64,000 nucleotides of DNA, taken from assembly GCA_016630905.1 (NCBI GenBank), contig WBMQ01000012.1, positions 992,001 to 1,056,000 on the forward strand. Reading direction: 5' to 3'. The notes below the pieces were generated by a model, which saw only the letters and a program-made list of their open reading frames with translations, had not been told where the DNA came from and did no database searches. The stretch comes from Capillidium heterosporum. Its lineage: Eukaryota; Entomophthoromycota; Entomophthoromycetes; Entomophthorales; Capillidiaceae. Both the position numbers and the translations under genes were made by a program. How positions within the stretch are numbered: position 1 is the first letter of the stretch; the number at the start of each line of letters is the position of its first letter. Below, in pieces: positions 32,285-46,056 of the stretch.

Positions 32285-35200
32285 CTAGAAGAACGATGTT
32301 TTGAGCTGGATAGTTGGCTTAGAAGTTTCGATCTGCTCATTATCTTCATCATAGTTATCCTCTTCGTAGTCGTCATAATCGTCAAAGTCATCGAACTCAT
32401 CTTCATATTTGGACTGACTGGGAACCTCCTTACTTGGAGCTTGAGGCTGGATGGTCGTGTTGTTACGCAAAGCCTGTTCCAACTTGGTTCGATCCTGGGT
32501 GGAAAGTTGGCTTACGGTAGCCTTGAAATCGTTGGCGTACATCGTGGCAAAAGTAGTCAAATGGCTACAGACGACCGGTATGCAGACTAGGTGAACTGTC
32601 GTACGGACTAGAGCCACAATCATAAGATTGGCGATGGAACCCCCTATTAAAATTAGTATATGTGACCTATATTGAACTTACTTTCACTTTGGCCAGTTTC
32701 GTAGAGCTCTCGGAAGAGGGTACCGACGCGGTCAGCTATGTCAGCTTGATGCTCGGGGTTCTTGATCAGAAGTTTATCAAGCCCATTGACGAGAACTGGT
32801 AGTAGCTTTTGGGTCAAATTACAGCACATTTTACTTATATTTGAATCGCTGCTTTCGATAGTCTCAAAGTTGTGGACAATCAGTTTAAGGGAATCTATAA
32901 CACCACCAAATAACTGAGATAGTTTAGAATTGATAGTTGAAAAATAAATTACCAAAATGTTCTGGCTGTTGATTGAAGTCGATATAGAATGACAAAGATA
33001 CTCAGATGAAGTGGGGACATCGGTTAATGGGTATGAGATGACAATGGTAGTGTAGGCCAGCAGGCAATTCGAGGCAGAACTTACTACCTGCCCATCCATA
33101 GATGGATTAGCCTCCATCTCTTTTCTACTTCTATTTCAATATCATAATAAAACTCAATCTTACCTTATCTTCATAAACTTCACAATAAAGGACAATGCCA
33201 GATTTTCTATAGTCTTTTTGGTATTTACTTTACCTATCAGCTCTTTAATGATGTCAATGGACTTGTGAGCGACCGATTGCAAATGTGGGGCGAATATTAT
33301 ATCTATATAGGGAGTTAGAGTTACATATAGCAGTGTAGGAATTAAATCAAATGTTGAAATGGGGTGCATGCTACTTACGTTGCAATAGGTTGAGTAAGAT
33401 AATCGAAAGGTCCGATCGATACCCATCAGGTGCTATCGAAATCAGTTCATACAGGGCATTGGTTGTCGTTAAGATAGCTCGTAGATCTTTCTCATTCGAA
33501 GTTACAGGGCGTTCTAGCAAAAATCAGCACATTTCTAAAACAAAATACTTACCGACGGGCTGAGAAGCTGGGGCAGCGGAAGGTAGGAACCCTAACAGAA
33601 CACCAATGTAAAACTTAAGGATACGGTAGGCTCTCGTGTTCATGAGTTTTAAACTCGAAGACGTGTCCTCATTAGGCTCAGCCTGAGTCGAGGTGTAAAA
33701 GTATTTTGCCCCATAGTTATTTACAATGGCCTTAAGAGTCGTAACGAGTTCGATTATAATATCCAAATTGTAAGTGTATTTGAATCGCTCAAAGATAATG
33801 ATAATCTCGTCAAACACTTGTCCATCAACAAAGTCAGGGCCAGTTATTTCAGATCGGAAGAGCGCCCTTACCGAAGACAAGCAGGATTTAGCGACGCCTA
33901 CGGAGGCAGCATTCGATATGAGCGTATGCGAAGACATAGTTTCCATACACAGCCCAAAGAGAACCCAAAAGTTGCGTGAAGGGTGGCTGTTGGGGTTGGG
34001 GTAGTCGATGACAAACTGCTTCAGTACAATTTCTTCGTCTCGGTTCAAATATAAGGTAATGACTTGGAGGAAAGAGACCCAATATTCCTGGTAGATGGGC
34101 TTGACCCAGGTACGGGCCGAGGAATTTCTGATAAAGTCCAGACCGGAGGCTAATCTGATGTCGGTGTTGCTTTCAGTACGGTCGGTCATGGAGATCAGTT
34201 TGGGATCCAGTCGAATGAATGCATAGTCATTTAGAGCCTTTATCCACAACTGCGAAAGCTTGAGTAGGTTGGTGTTGAGGATCGTCGCCAAATCACCATC
34301 TTCAAAAACAGTCAGGGCGATGGTAGACCAACCCTTGAGTACTGCCAAGTTGACGGTTATGCTACCAAAGGCGTTGAAGCTGGAATCCTCGTTCTCCAAG
34401 GAGCTCTTCTCGTCCCTCTCCAAACAGTTAGATAGAGCAGTCTCCATAAGCTTCGTGATTCTCGACATCGTCTTGATGTTGCTGGTCTTTATTGTCAAGA
34501 AGGTCGCGCATACGTCGATCGCAGATGCCGTAACGTTCGGTGAAAACTCGCCATTCAAAGCTGGTGCAAGTGCGGCGGCAATTTGTGCCTGGTACTGATC
34601 TAAAAGCAGGACTCCGGAGATCTGGGGGTCTTCAGTATCCTTGAACTGTTCCAAAAGGTCATGCAGGATGCCGTACCCTTCTAAACTGATGTTCTCAATG
34701 GGTGTTGTCGAGGCGGCAAAGGCCAATTTGACAAGATCTCCGAATTTAGAGACCAGATATGGATGCACCGCTTTCGAATCCGACGATTGTTGAACTCTGA
34801 AGATGACCTTACGTAAAATTTGAAGTGCAACCAGTTGAGTCCTCCACCTCGAAGTTCCTTGGTGCCTAGATACTTTGCCAGGGGTCTTGGAGTTCGACTG
34901 TTCTTGTTTGGAGCCCGATAGATTAGAATCGTCATCCTGGTCGAAATTTTCGTTTGTAGAGCGTGCAAAGGACCCAACGTTGTCAACATCGTGCTTCGTC
35001 AATATAACTTTAATCACATCGATCCACTTAGGGAGATCTTCCGACACCGAGTGGGTCAACAGCATATTTAAAACTACGACGATCTCTCCGAGTTCGGTCT
35101 CGCTATCTAAAAGTTGAAAAAGCTGCTCGAATAGGTTGGGACCGGCAAATCTTAGCACATCCTGCACGTTCTTCTGTACTAGCTGGTAGAGACAATTGGC

Positions 35201-38200
35201 AGCAACACGCTTTAGTTGGGGGTCGATGCTTTGAATTCTACTACACAAAAAGGTAACCAAGAACTCCAAGTCGATGTGCTTATAGTCGAACATTATAACT
35301 AGATGAACACATTGCAAATACTCGATTACAACCATATCTTCCGAGTCATACTTGAGCTGCTCCATTATACCATAGCACAAAAATTTGGAAGCTTTACTTG
35401 TCGAAATTTCTGGACCCAGGACTCCTATAATGCCGTGCAAGACTTTCCCACAAGCTTGCCTTATTAAGAAATGGTCAACCTTGTTGTTTTTGGCGTAAGC
35501 GTTCCCACCTGGCTGATGGCTTTCAGCTAAGAACAACCTAAATACTATGTATAGTGTATCGACAATATAAGGCGAAAATGCATGTCCAGTTGCATTAATG
35601 GTAACAGCTAAGGCATTTAGTGCATGGGTGTGAACAAGAGGGTGCATATCGTTACATAAAGTTCTCATGACCTGGACAACTGAGGCTAGGTGAGAAGAAC
35701 TGGTCGCAGATCCGACAAATTGGTATATGTTCGATAGACCAAGTAAGCATCCAGCACGAATATCAGGGTCGGCGTAGTTTACTATCTTGTCAACAAGCAG
35801 CTTTATATGTTTGGAAATAAACGACGAGCTAGAGTGCTTGCACAGATATCCCAAGGTTTCAGCTGCCAATCTACGAATATGGTCGTCATTGAACTCCAAC
35901 CCAATCTAGCTAAAATTAGTCCAAGTAATAGAAAAATACTTACATGTATGACATCTTCAATCTGTGATATAATTTTTTCGCTGGTGATCGTATTCGCCTT
36001 ACCGGGGAGTTTACTGCTGGGTTGGAAAACTGCCTTTAAGGAGCCAAGAAAAGCAAACAGACAATGCGAAACGATGTATTGATTCCAGCTATCCGATTTA
36101 TCCTTGGAAGCACGTGTCATCCTCTCAATAGCAGAAAGTTGGGCTCGGGGCAATAAATAGGGGAACATGATCGAAAAGAGGTCGATTGCCGCGTCATGTG
36201 TACTTATAACAGTAGAGGTCATGGAATGGAAGTAGTTTGGGCGTTTACTCGTATAGGCATGGCTCAGGTATAAAGAGATGGGATCGTACTCGCGAGCTCC
36301 GAATCTTGGGAACATAAGTTGATTGTCTATATCGAACTGGTCGACGTGAGCCAATGCCTCGAAGAGGTGGTTGTTTTCATCTTGGTAAGCATCTCGGTCG
36401 GCTCGCCACCTATCTATGGCGATATTACGGCGGTGAAAGCTAGATGTCATAGCGTATCCCGATCCAGCCCAACCAGTCCAATCTGCAACGACGTCCTCAT
36501 CGGTCCATGCGTTCGTCGCTTTATCTGTCTTTGAGGTTACCGTCAACAACTCGATGGATATTTTTGTCAACGATGCAAAGTTACTTTCGTAAACCGAAGG
36601 AGGTTGAATTAAAGCAAAGCATTGAATAGCTCTCTTTCGTATTATACTTACACTTTCTATCAATTTGCGGATATTGGTCAGGGCATTTTCCTTATCCTTC
36701 TCCTTCAGATCATTGATAAATGTAGCCGTATCTTTACAGAAAACAAGAGAATTATTCAATAGGGGTAAGATACGCAGAGAAACATCTCCTTCAACTAGGT
36801 CGGAGCCATTGTAAGCTAAGAAAAGGTGAAGAGCTTGTAAAGCATGCTCTTTAGAGTGAACTACAGAAAGGGTAAGCATCTGGGAAGGACTATCAAAGAA
36901 AGATAGCTTGACTGACGATTTAGCAAGATAGGCCTTGAACAGCATGGTAATCTGTGGAAGAATCAGCCTCACATAGTTGGAGCCTAAACACATTAGCGAT
37001 CCCAACAGATTCCATCCTACTTGTACCTTTGCGTTTTGAGACTGGAAGATATTGACATTGGCGGAGGTGAAAGATAGATTCGACTCCGATTTTAAAAGGT
37101 GTGATGCCGTGGCAAAAATCTGTGAACTCAGTTTGTAAATAACGGACTGAGGGGCTGAGGCAGAGACGCTAACTAGTGCACCGAGCGCATAACTGTACCC
37201 TAGAGACTTTCTAATGACGGTCTTCTTAATAGGCATCATGTCAAGGAAATTCTTGTATAGGTAATTGATGAACCTTGATACTAGCTTTGGGAGGAAAGAC
37301 GGTAAGGAAACGCATAAATTTCTCAAGCACCAGGATACGCTGACTTGAACGGAATAGTTTTGAGTTTCCAGGAGCAGTAATAGAGGATCCAATATCAAAT
37401 CCTAAAGATGTCAGAATATGGCTGAAAAAACTAATACTTGAATAGCGTAGGCTGCATCACCTAAGTCTTGAACTAAACAACTAAGCTCGTCAATAATTGT
37501 AATTATGGAGCTCTTCCCAGCAATGGCATTCTTTTCCTCGTTCTCCAACGAACTCTTCCCCCACTCGTTGATGAGATCTATAATGGATTTGGCTGCATGA
37601 ACTTGTCCTTGTTCACTAAGTATCTTCTGGCCTATCTCTCGTAGCAAAGTATTGGATCTCTGACGGACAACCAAGGCGTCAAACGGAGAGTCGGGAGTAT
37701 AATTAGGACCAGGGTTGAGGTCGAACACCACATGTCTCACTATTTCCGAATAATTGCTCTCTACAAAACTGGTCCCAAGCTTAACAAACAATGCTATATA
37801 ACAAGAGAAAACACCAGCTCTAATTTCTTCAGAAGTGTTCGATTTGGTATAGAGTGCTGACAGACAATTGAAGACCTGATTGAAAGTCGGAGCTCCACTT
37901 GGTGTATCCTTATCTAAAACCGTCTGCTTACTTTGTGATTGACCAACTAGCAGTTTCTTAGGCTTTGAAAGCTTTATGTTGTGGTTTGAGGACTGAGAAC
38001 CGGCAATCAAAGTGGAGATTAATGACGACAAAGCTCGACGAACTGAAAAGTTTGCATCTTCAAAATACTTTGATAAAAATGAAAGTTCCTCGTTGAGATA
38101 TAGGGTTGGTATACTTGGGCAGTAGAGAATCGCAGCTTCTAAACACTGCCCTAATTAGTCAAAGATTTATATACTCAATTACCTCAGCTCCAGTGACTTT

Positions 38201-38969
38201 AAAGGAGGCAGATTTGTTCGATAAGAACCCTTTGCTTATTTTGAATATCTCCTTTACAGTAGCTTCTTCGAGGGAGAAACTTGAGTTTTTGAGTACAATA
38301 ATTATCAAGGTAATTGCATTATATCTAGTTGACGAAGTCTATACTATTAAGCTTAGCTAATATAAAAAACTATTACCTCGGAACTGGACTTTAAAAGCTT
38401 GAGGCACAAGGTAACTACATCGGATACAAAACTGTACAGCTATTGAAATCTTAAAACTTGGATAAAATTTAAAACGAACCTTTGTTCCCTGCACTTCAAA
38501 GACAGCTCCTATACATAATAAAATGGAACTTACTTTAAATTAGTGCATAGATTCAGTTATATATTACGTCTTCTTCTGCTGAGTTATGGCTTCCTTAGCC
38601 TGCATCCAGTCCATCATCTTATTGACGAACGATTGAATGGAGTTGAAATTGGCTACTCCATACAACAGTCGTATACAACGGCAAAGTGCATTTTGAGTCA
38701 ATGGAGTTGGATTCCAAGTCGGGAGTGACATTAGGAGCAAAAGTTGAGCTTCTGGTCCTGAAGTTATTTTTGTCTCCTTACCCTTTAAAAAGACAATAAA
38801 CACAAATTAAATAAACTTGGTTATAGGGTAAATTTACCTTGACGAATTGTCTAAGCCCATGCTCAAAGGTAAGTAGTATCTTTAGTATTTTGGCTTCCTT
38901 TTCTTCTTGAGATATTGAGTCATTGGTTTCGATGCTACCAAAGTCGATGTCGAGATTTGGGTTGTCCAT
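32285..38969 (-). CDS. LAA1: LAA1/HEATR5-type giant HEAT-repeat protein
   Basis: This family (yeast Laa1, fission yeast Sip1, animal HEATR5) helps the clathrin adaptor AP-1 work at the trans-Golgi and endosomes. The gene spans 6.7 kb with short introns; the product is close to 2,000 residues, the family's size. Start: ATG at 38967-38969 (MDNPNLDIDFGSIE). Long exons cover 37411-about 38070, about 35940-37398 and about 33560-35888. The join at 35888/35939 reads EDVIH then IGLEFNDDHIRRLAAETLG. HEAT-like helical pairs run throughout (for example DIRAGCLLGLSNIYQFVG and HPLVHTHALNALAVTINATG). The C-terminus has an acidic run (DEFDDFDDYDDYEEDNYDED) and ends PTIQLKTSFF, a conserved family ending. The last 1.2 kb is cut into four or five exons by 30-80 base introns. 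The exact exon plan in the first 900 bases is not fully resolved. Confidence 0.88.
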
Positions 38970-40222
38970 ATATTTGCAATCTAAAAGTTGAATAAACGGA
39001 GTTTAACTAAAAATCCGAACCTTATTTCGCTACGTAATTTTGGCTATTTCATTTGCCAATTACCCAAATGTATTGAATAATGAAGCCTAATATGTTCCGA
39101 TTTAAAGTACTATTTTTAAGCTTTACTGATGGAAGTTGAAGCTTTTAACCAGAACAGAAGTAAGCTATCCTATTTTCTGTTGTAACAAGCCTGCCAATTT
39201 CTTATAGCCGATAAATAAGTATGCTACATCAGTATAGCAAGGAGTATGATCCTTGTCAATAAAAGGATTCTCAAAGCACTATGTTATATTAACCAAATGT
39301 TCGCATTTGCAAATCTAAGCAAAAGTAAGCAGTTTAACGATTAACCTTCCTTATCATCTTCAATAGCAACCATATTTTGTTGCAGAAGTAAAATCAGAGG
39401 CCACCACTACTTGAACTTAATAAGTAACAAAAGATTGCTTTTATCAAAGGTAGGCTGCAAATTAGATAGGATGGAAAAAGGGATAAAGTTTGGGGCAGGA
39501 TTTAAACAGAGTCAAATTATATATTGATTGCAATACTGTTTAGCTAGCAACGTCTCTCTAAAGGTATACCTTTTCAAACGAGAATATCCTTACTTATAAT
39601 GCACGTCAAAAGATGTCTTGGCATTAATAATAGCTACTTATTTATAGCATTTATCCAAAAAACTTGGCAGTAGACACTAATCAACAAAGCAACTACTAAT
39701 TAAAGCCATAAACATGCTTGCAAGTAAAATGATATTGTTTATCTCCATTAGTTGATAAGCTGGATTTTTGATTTAGTCAACTGTATGGAAAGGTAAAGCT
39801 TCAGAAACGGAGACCTGGATAAAATCTTTAAATAACAGCATGGAACCAACTTTATTTGAATTATAAATAGATTCCAGCAACCCTAAAGGTGCTTGATAGA
39901 GTTAGAAGTCTATTTATAGTGACACCGAAAGGATTCTACTAAGAATAAGGAAGCTTAAATAGGGGTCTGACAGTTAGATGCAGGTACTCCAAGTCTCTTC
40001 TTGAAAATCAAACTTACCGATCGGAATTCTAATCGAAATCGGGTAGCCAAGTCTTCAGCTACACCGTTACTAACCTTTTCAAAGTTGAACAGTTTTACAG
40101 CCACAGCATCCAATAGAATTGCATTTCAAGTTCCAACTCAAGGGTTAGCTGCATAGAAGCACTAGAATCCAGAATCCTTTTAATTATTACTTTCCAAGCC
40201 AAGACAAACTTTCAGAAATTGA
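38970..40222. other. Divergent promoter region, LAA1 and DIP2
   Basis: 1.25 kb without coding signal between two genes read away from each other. No tRNA or repeat found. Confidence 0.5.
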
Positions 40223-43200
40223 ATGAGGATGCTAGTATCAGTGTTTGGATCACCACAGCAGCTTGACGTCCCCGACCACATCCACCAATCTATACTAGAT
40301 TTGCAACGAGAGTATGAAGAAGGCGATATTACCAAAAAAGGCTTCGAGAAGAAGTTGGCCAAGTTAGTTGACGCCTACATCCCCAAAAACAGTAGTGATG
40401 AAAGAGTAGATGAGCAGTCTCCCAGCTCGACGGCCAGTAACCCTGCAAATCTGAGGGAAAACTCAGATGAGTATCTAGCCCGACGTGGTGCAGAACTTAG
40501 CTTGAAGTCGGATTATTCCCCACCTACCAGCGGAAATTCCAACATGATGCGCCAGATCGAACCTAGCCCAACAAACATCAGAAGCCGGAGTAACTCCAAC
40601 ACTCCATCGATAATGTCAACCGGTACCAACTCTATCTACGGTGGGTTCAAGCAGACAACTTCCAAATTAGATATAATACTCAAGGAACAATACCCAAATC
40701 CAATACATGGTAATAGCAGAGATAGAAATGGAGGCCACCGAGTCAATAATTCAGTATCCAGTACCAATTCTACGTTTATCAATCAATCGATCGAGGAACA
40801 GAGGTTCCGTACCATGCCTCGACATACCAACACCAGTGGGAATGGGAGCCGCCAACAACGTATCGAGCCTATTCAGTCAGTCCGCAGTAGTTCCTACTCA
40901 ACTACTCCCGAGCCCAATTTTAGAAGCCTAGGTAATGGAAAAAACTCACCTTACTATTCGGAAATGGAACGCTCCGTAAGTTTCGGCACGCCAAACGTAG
41001 CCAACTCCCCATTGAGTATCCAATTTGACAACGGTAAATTATACGTCTATTTTTAATAGCTAATCATTTTATATAGTTCCATTTTCTCCAAGGACCCGAG
41101 CTGAACACCATATGAGATCCGAATCCTCCAAGAGTAACAACGGCTATGGAGTTGTACCGTCCCCTCGCCTTATCGATCGGTTCGAGCCTAACTTGATTAG
41201 CAAAGGTAAAAATTTCAAATTATATTGAAGCCAAAATTTATTTTTAAAACCAGGATTATCTAACAGCAGCCAGAACGACTACTCTTACACGCTAAATAGT
41301 CGATCCCAGGATTTTGACCGTAGTTCAACTTACAGCCAATTCAGCGTTGACCCACGTACAATTGGTCGTAGATCCTCCATTGACTCCCACCGTAACTCAA
41401 CCTACTCCAAGGATGCGCCCTCAGTCCACTACTACACCGACCTGAAACCGATGCCCAGTTACCCAAATATAGTCGGGGTTTTGAACCACCGCATCCTACA
41501 CACTCCTAAAGCTATGGCCTTCACAGTAGTCGATGCAAAGAATAAGGAGCACGCTCAGATCACCTGGGAACGCCTACATAATCTCATCGACAAGTATCTG
41601 CAACTACTTTTGGTACGACAGGGTACTAAGATAATGGTAGGGAGTCGAATCTGTCTCTTCTTTCGGAAGGTGGAGGTGGTTGAATTTCTAGCAGCCACCT
41701 ACGCCTGCTTCATCGCCGCCTCAGTTGCCGTCCCCATAGTAGCTACTGAGACCCTGGATGACCTTCAGTTCATCATCGACAGTGCTCAGGCCAAAATCGT
41801 CTTGACAAGCGAGACCAACTTCAAAGGAATCCACAAGAGCTTGAGTGGGGGTAACGACCAGTGGTTCAAGAATGTCGAATGGTTGCGACCAGCCGAGGGC
41901 TTAAGCCGCCAGTTCAGAAAGAAAAAGGTACAGCCATTCAAGGATCCCAGCGATATCGGCGACTTGGCCATGTTGGAGTTCTCCAAAGATTTCAACGGGA
42001 AGTTACGAGCAGTAGGCATAAGCCATAGAACTTTGATGGCTCAGTCAACGGCATTCCGAGAGTACTTGGAGGATAGGGAGCTGAACTTCGACCTGGGAGC
42101 AAATAACTCTGGTAGTTTCAACACTAGTAACCATAGGAACCTACCTAGCCCTTCCAACAGCAATTCGATTCAAAACCTGGTGGTTGCTATCGAACCCCGT
42201 GCTCACTTTGGACTACTTTTGGGTGGATTTGTAGCCCCCTTCTGTGGCTTTCATACCATCTATCTTAGCAGTGCCATATTCGATCTTCCTTCAGGCCTCC
42301 TTAACAGTCTATCGAAGTTCAAAGCTAACTATGCAGTTACCGATTACAGCGGTTTGACCAAGACGGTTGGCTTTAGTAAACTCGCCAACCGAGCCAGTTA
42401 CAGCGACAAACTTAATGCCTTACAGGTTCTGTTTATCGACACTTTGTTACCAGATCCGGAGTTAGATGCTGACATAGTAAGGTATTTGTTGCATCCAAAT
42501 GGGGCGAGACGGACTTGGGATGCGTTAGCACCCGTATGTAGTTTACCTAGTCACGGGGGTATGGTGGTTTCCATAGGAGAACCGGTTAATCGCTCCGGTC
42601 CAAACAACGATTCAAGTGTTCCAACCGGTACCGACCCTCGATTAATCCACCTAGATCGATCGGCACTACTTACCAATAGAATTGACCAGCTACGTCCATC
42701 TCGAGAATCCTCTCTATTTGACACTGTCAAAGTTATAAGTTTTGGTAGCTTGATGCCCGATGTAACTGTCATAATTGTCGACCCAAATACTGGAACCGTT
42801 TTATCCCCCGATCGAGTTGGAGAGATCTGGGTCGACTCGCCAGCTTTGAGTGGGGGGTACTGGAACCTTCCTGAATTGACCGATGCCGAGTTTAGGGCCA
42901 AGGCCCACTTCCCCGGTACCGAACAAGAGCTGGATGGAGAGTTTCTACGCACCGGTTTAGCCGGATCTCTAGTTGATAGACAGCTGGTCGTGTTCGGATT
43001 GTTGGATCAGTGCGTGCGATCTTTGTCGACAACCCAAGGTAAAGATACCGAATTGGAGACACAAATTGTGGTCAATCACGGTTCCGACATCACCAACACC
43101 GTTGTCAAGAGTTCGAAGGATATAAGTGACGGGTGTGCATTTGAAGTTACGGTACGAGACCTTCCCGCCGGTGTAATTGCTGTAGAAACCTCCCTCAGTG

Positions 43201-45311
43201 ACCCGAAGCAGTTAGAGCAACTTGCTAGCAGTATCCAAAAGTTGTGTTTGGAAGTCCATCGGTTTATACCCTACGCCGTACTGATGCTACGAGCCAAAGC
43301 TTTACCCCGAAGGCTACGTAACGGGGCTGAAGTCGTGAGCTACTTTAGGACGCGACAACTCATGCTCAAAGGAGATCTCAAGATCCGACACGTCAAGGTT
43401 GATGCCAATCGACTCAAAGTTAGCGACCAGGAGTACGACTTCCACGCCAACGACGACGAACGCCAGCTAGTTCCCCAACATACAGGCATGGAAATGATCC
43501 CACCGGCCGTCGACGAGCGATTCGGAACTGAATTGGAGGGGTTTAAATCCATAACCCAACTTCTTCAGTTGCGAGCTACCGCCTGTGGAGAGGATGTGGC
43601 CTACAACTTCGTCGAAGGGAAGAAGTCGACGAAATCTATCACGTTCACTAAGCTCAACAGTAAAGTTTTGAGCCTGGCTTACCACCTAATAGGTAAGAAG
43701 AAGTTAGCTAAAGGGAGTGCCGTGCTCGTGTTTATGCCCTCGGGTATTGACTACAACGTCGCCATACATGGGTTGCTAGCCAGTGATATGGTAGCTTTAC
43801 CTTATTGGGATTTCGACGTCAATCGACTGAACGAAGAGTTACCAGCCTTAGTACACTTGATCGAGGACTTTGACGTCAAATCTATTTTAGTCAACTCGTT
43901 AACTGAGGAACGCATCAAATCAAAACCAGTGTTGAACCTCTTCAAACGTCTGACCAAGTTGGAGCTACCTCCCCTAATCAACTTGGATAAGATTCCCAAA
44001 CCGAACCGTAGGTTGGAAGGTCAGTTCACCGGTTTAAAGTCGACTTTAGTCATAATCCACTACGATTCAGATATGAAGCGGCAGTGTATAGCTTACGGCC
44101 CTACCTCTGTCCTAAAACAGTGCAAGCTCCACAAGTACGAACTCAATTTAGTGCACTCCAAACCACTACTCAATTGCGCTCGGCTTTACAACGGTATAGG
44201 GTTCTTCCATAACCTCTTCTTAGGAATTTACGTAGGATCCACGAGTATTATCTTACCCCAGACTTTGTTTTCCACCAACCCTAGCTTGTGGTTTGAACTG
44301 TTAGCATCAAACCAGTGCCCAGCGACTTACGCGACTGGTCCCATGATCCGACATGCCGCCAACTCGATACCACCTAGCCAGTTCCAGAAGTTTGCCTTGA
44401 GTAGGTTACAAGCAGTCATCGTGCCCATGTCAGGTAGGTTGGAAGATCCGGTGATCGACACCTTTAGAGCACTCAGCTTAAACTCCCAACTCAGCCCCAA
44501 CGCCCTAGTCCCCAGTTATAGTGCGCCCTTCCATCCTTTAATCTCCCATAGGACCTTTAACGATACCAAGCCATTAGAGCTCAACCTACACTTCCCCTCC
44601 CTACGTCAGGGGCAGATCCGACTGGTTGAAGATACGGACTTTGGTTTGAAGGTCAAAGATTCGGGTAGGATCGCTAGAGATACCATGGTAGCCATCGTCA
44701 ACCCTTTTACCAAGACTGTATGCCAGCTCGACGAAGTAGGCGAGATTTGGATTGTCTCTGACTGCAACGCCGATGGCTTGTACTTCCCAACCGACACCGC
44801 TATGTCGCAACGGTTTGGGGCTCAAATTGAAGGTGGCGACCCCTCTTTATTCTATATAAGAACCGGCGACCTAGGTTTCTTGTATCCCGATATTCGAATA
44901 GATCGACGCCCTATTGCCGAAATTGTAGCTACTGACCCACTACTATTCGTCCTAGGTTCTATGAGCTTGACGTTGGATGTCGACAACAAATCTCACTTTG
45001 TCGAAGATCTGGAAAGTACGATTCGAGCTAGCCATAGTTCTATTTTGGAGTCCATGGTATATGGCGTCGATGGACAGATTACTATAGTCGTTGAAGTCGA
45101 TCTGACGCAGGTTCCTAACGACTCTTGCAACTCGTTAACCGTTGTTATCTTGACGCGCGTCTTAGAATTGCATGGGTTCCTAGCCACTAAAATAGTGTAC
45201 TTGAAACCGGATACTATGTTGAGGAGTAGGATTGGTGAGTTGAGCAGGCTATTGACGCGAACCGCTTTGAATACCAGGAAGTTACTACCGGTTGAGGTTT
45301 ACTCTGAGTGA
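40223..45311 (+). CDS. DIP2: DIP2/Cps1-type double adenylate-forming-domain protein
   Basis: DIP2 proteins (fungal relatives are called Cps1) carry an N-terminal DMAP1-binding domain and two fatty-acyl-AMP-ligase-like domains and in fungi and animals affect lipid balance. Exons 40223-41033, 41077-41205 and 41254-45311 give 1,665 residues. The DMAP1-binding part is at about residues 14-55 (DVPDHIHQSILDLQREYEEG, then KLAKLVDAYIP). A Ser/Asn-rich linker follows. The first adenylate-forming domain begins near MPSYPNIVGVLNHRILHTPK. Its phosphate-loop region reads LEFSKDFNGKLRAVGISHRT, the altered form typical of DIP2 and FAALs. The second begins near FKSITQLLQLRATACGEDVA and reads VIIHYDSDMKRQCIAYGPTS there. 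GEIWVDSPALSGGYW and GEIWIVSDCNADGLY mark the corresponding late motifs. The classic loop for acyl-CoA ligases is absent in both, so CoA-ligase activity is not expected. Confidence 0.92.
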
Positions 45312-46056
45312 TTTTAAGTTTTGTAACACTAGTTTCGCAAGGTAAAGTAAAAATTGGATAGGTGAGCTTTTACCTACCTTGTATCGTAGCATTTTTATTT
45401 CGAACCTGGAATTTTGGACAAAAGTTTGTGCCGTGTCATTCTAGCGTATAGTTTTGTTTTCTTAAATAAATAATCGAGATATAGTTTGTATTTTCATAGT
45501 GAAAATTTTAGTTGTATATACAAGATTTTATTTTTCCAATGCTTCATCTTAAGCAATATCAACTCAATCAGCTTGAAATAACTTCAATAGAAATTAGTTG
45601 CCCACCATCTGCATTGAAACATCCATCCCCTTCAATTCTAGTAAATTGTATAGGGCTCGAGCTATGTCGTCAATGACAAATCGTACTCTTTTTGCAGTTT
45701 AAAAGATATGAAGGCGAGATCATGAGATGTTGTGAAATGAAATTTGAAGCAGCAGTAGTTGAAAGAGTTGTTTGAATATCAATACCAAATATTCATTGGA
45801 ATAAACTTATTAATTTATTTGGACTTGAGAAATGGTGCACATAGGTTAATAAATGGATAGGTTGAAAGCCTAAGGATATTTACCAAGCAATTGAAAGTTA
45901 GTTTGGTGGTGATCCAAACTAGGAGCTATGTCGGTGGAAGCAAACCAGTTAAACACATTTTAATAATCAAAGATAAACCTTCTTCACATATGTATTTAAA
46001 TCTTTAACTAAGCTAAAATATGTAGAAATCATAGCAGCAAAATTATATTTATTTTT
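45312..46056. other. Intergenic between convergent DIP2 and CCP-like gene
   Basis: 3' flanks of two convergent genes; no other signal. Confidence 0.5.

Noticed and set aside
41451..45311. DIP2 called as a separate 1,286-residue gene starting at the internal Met
   Set aside because: The frame is open upstream to an acceptor at 41253, and two earlier exons with the DMAP1-binding domain join in frame.
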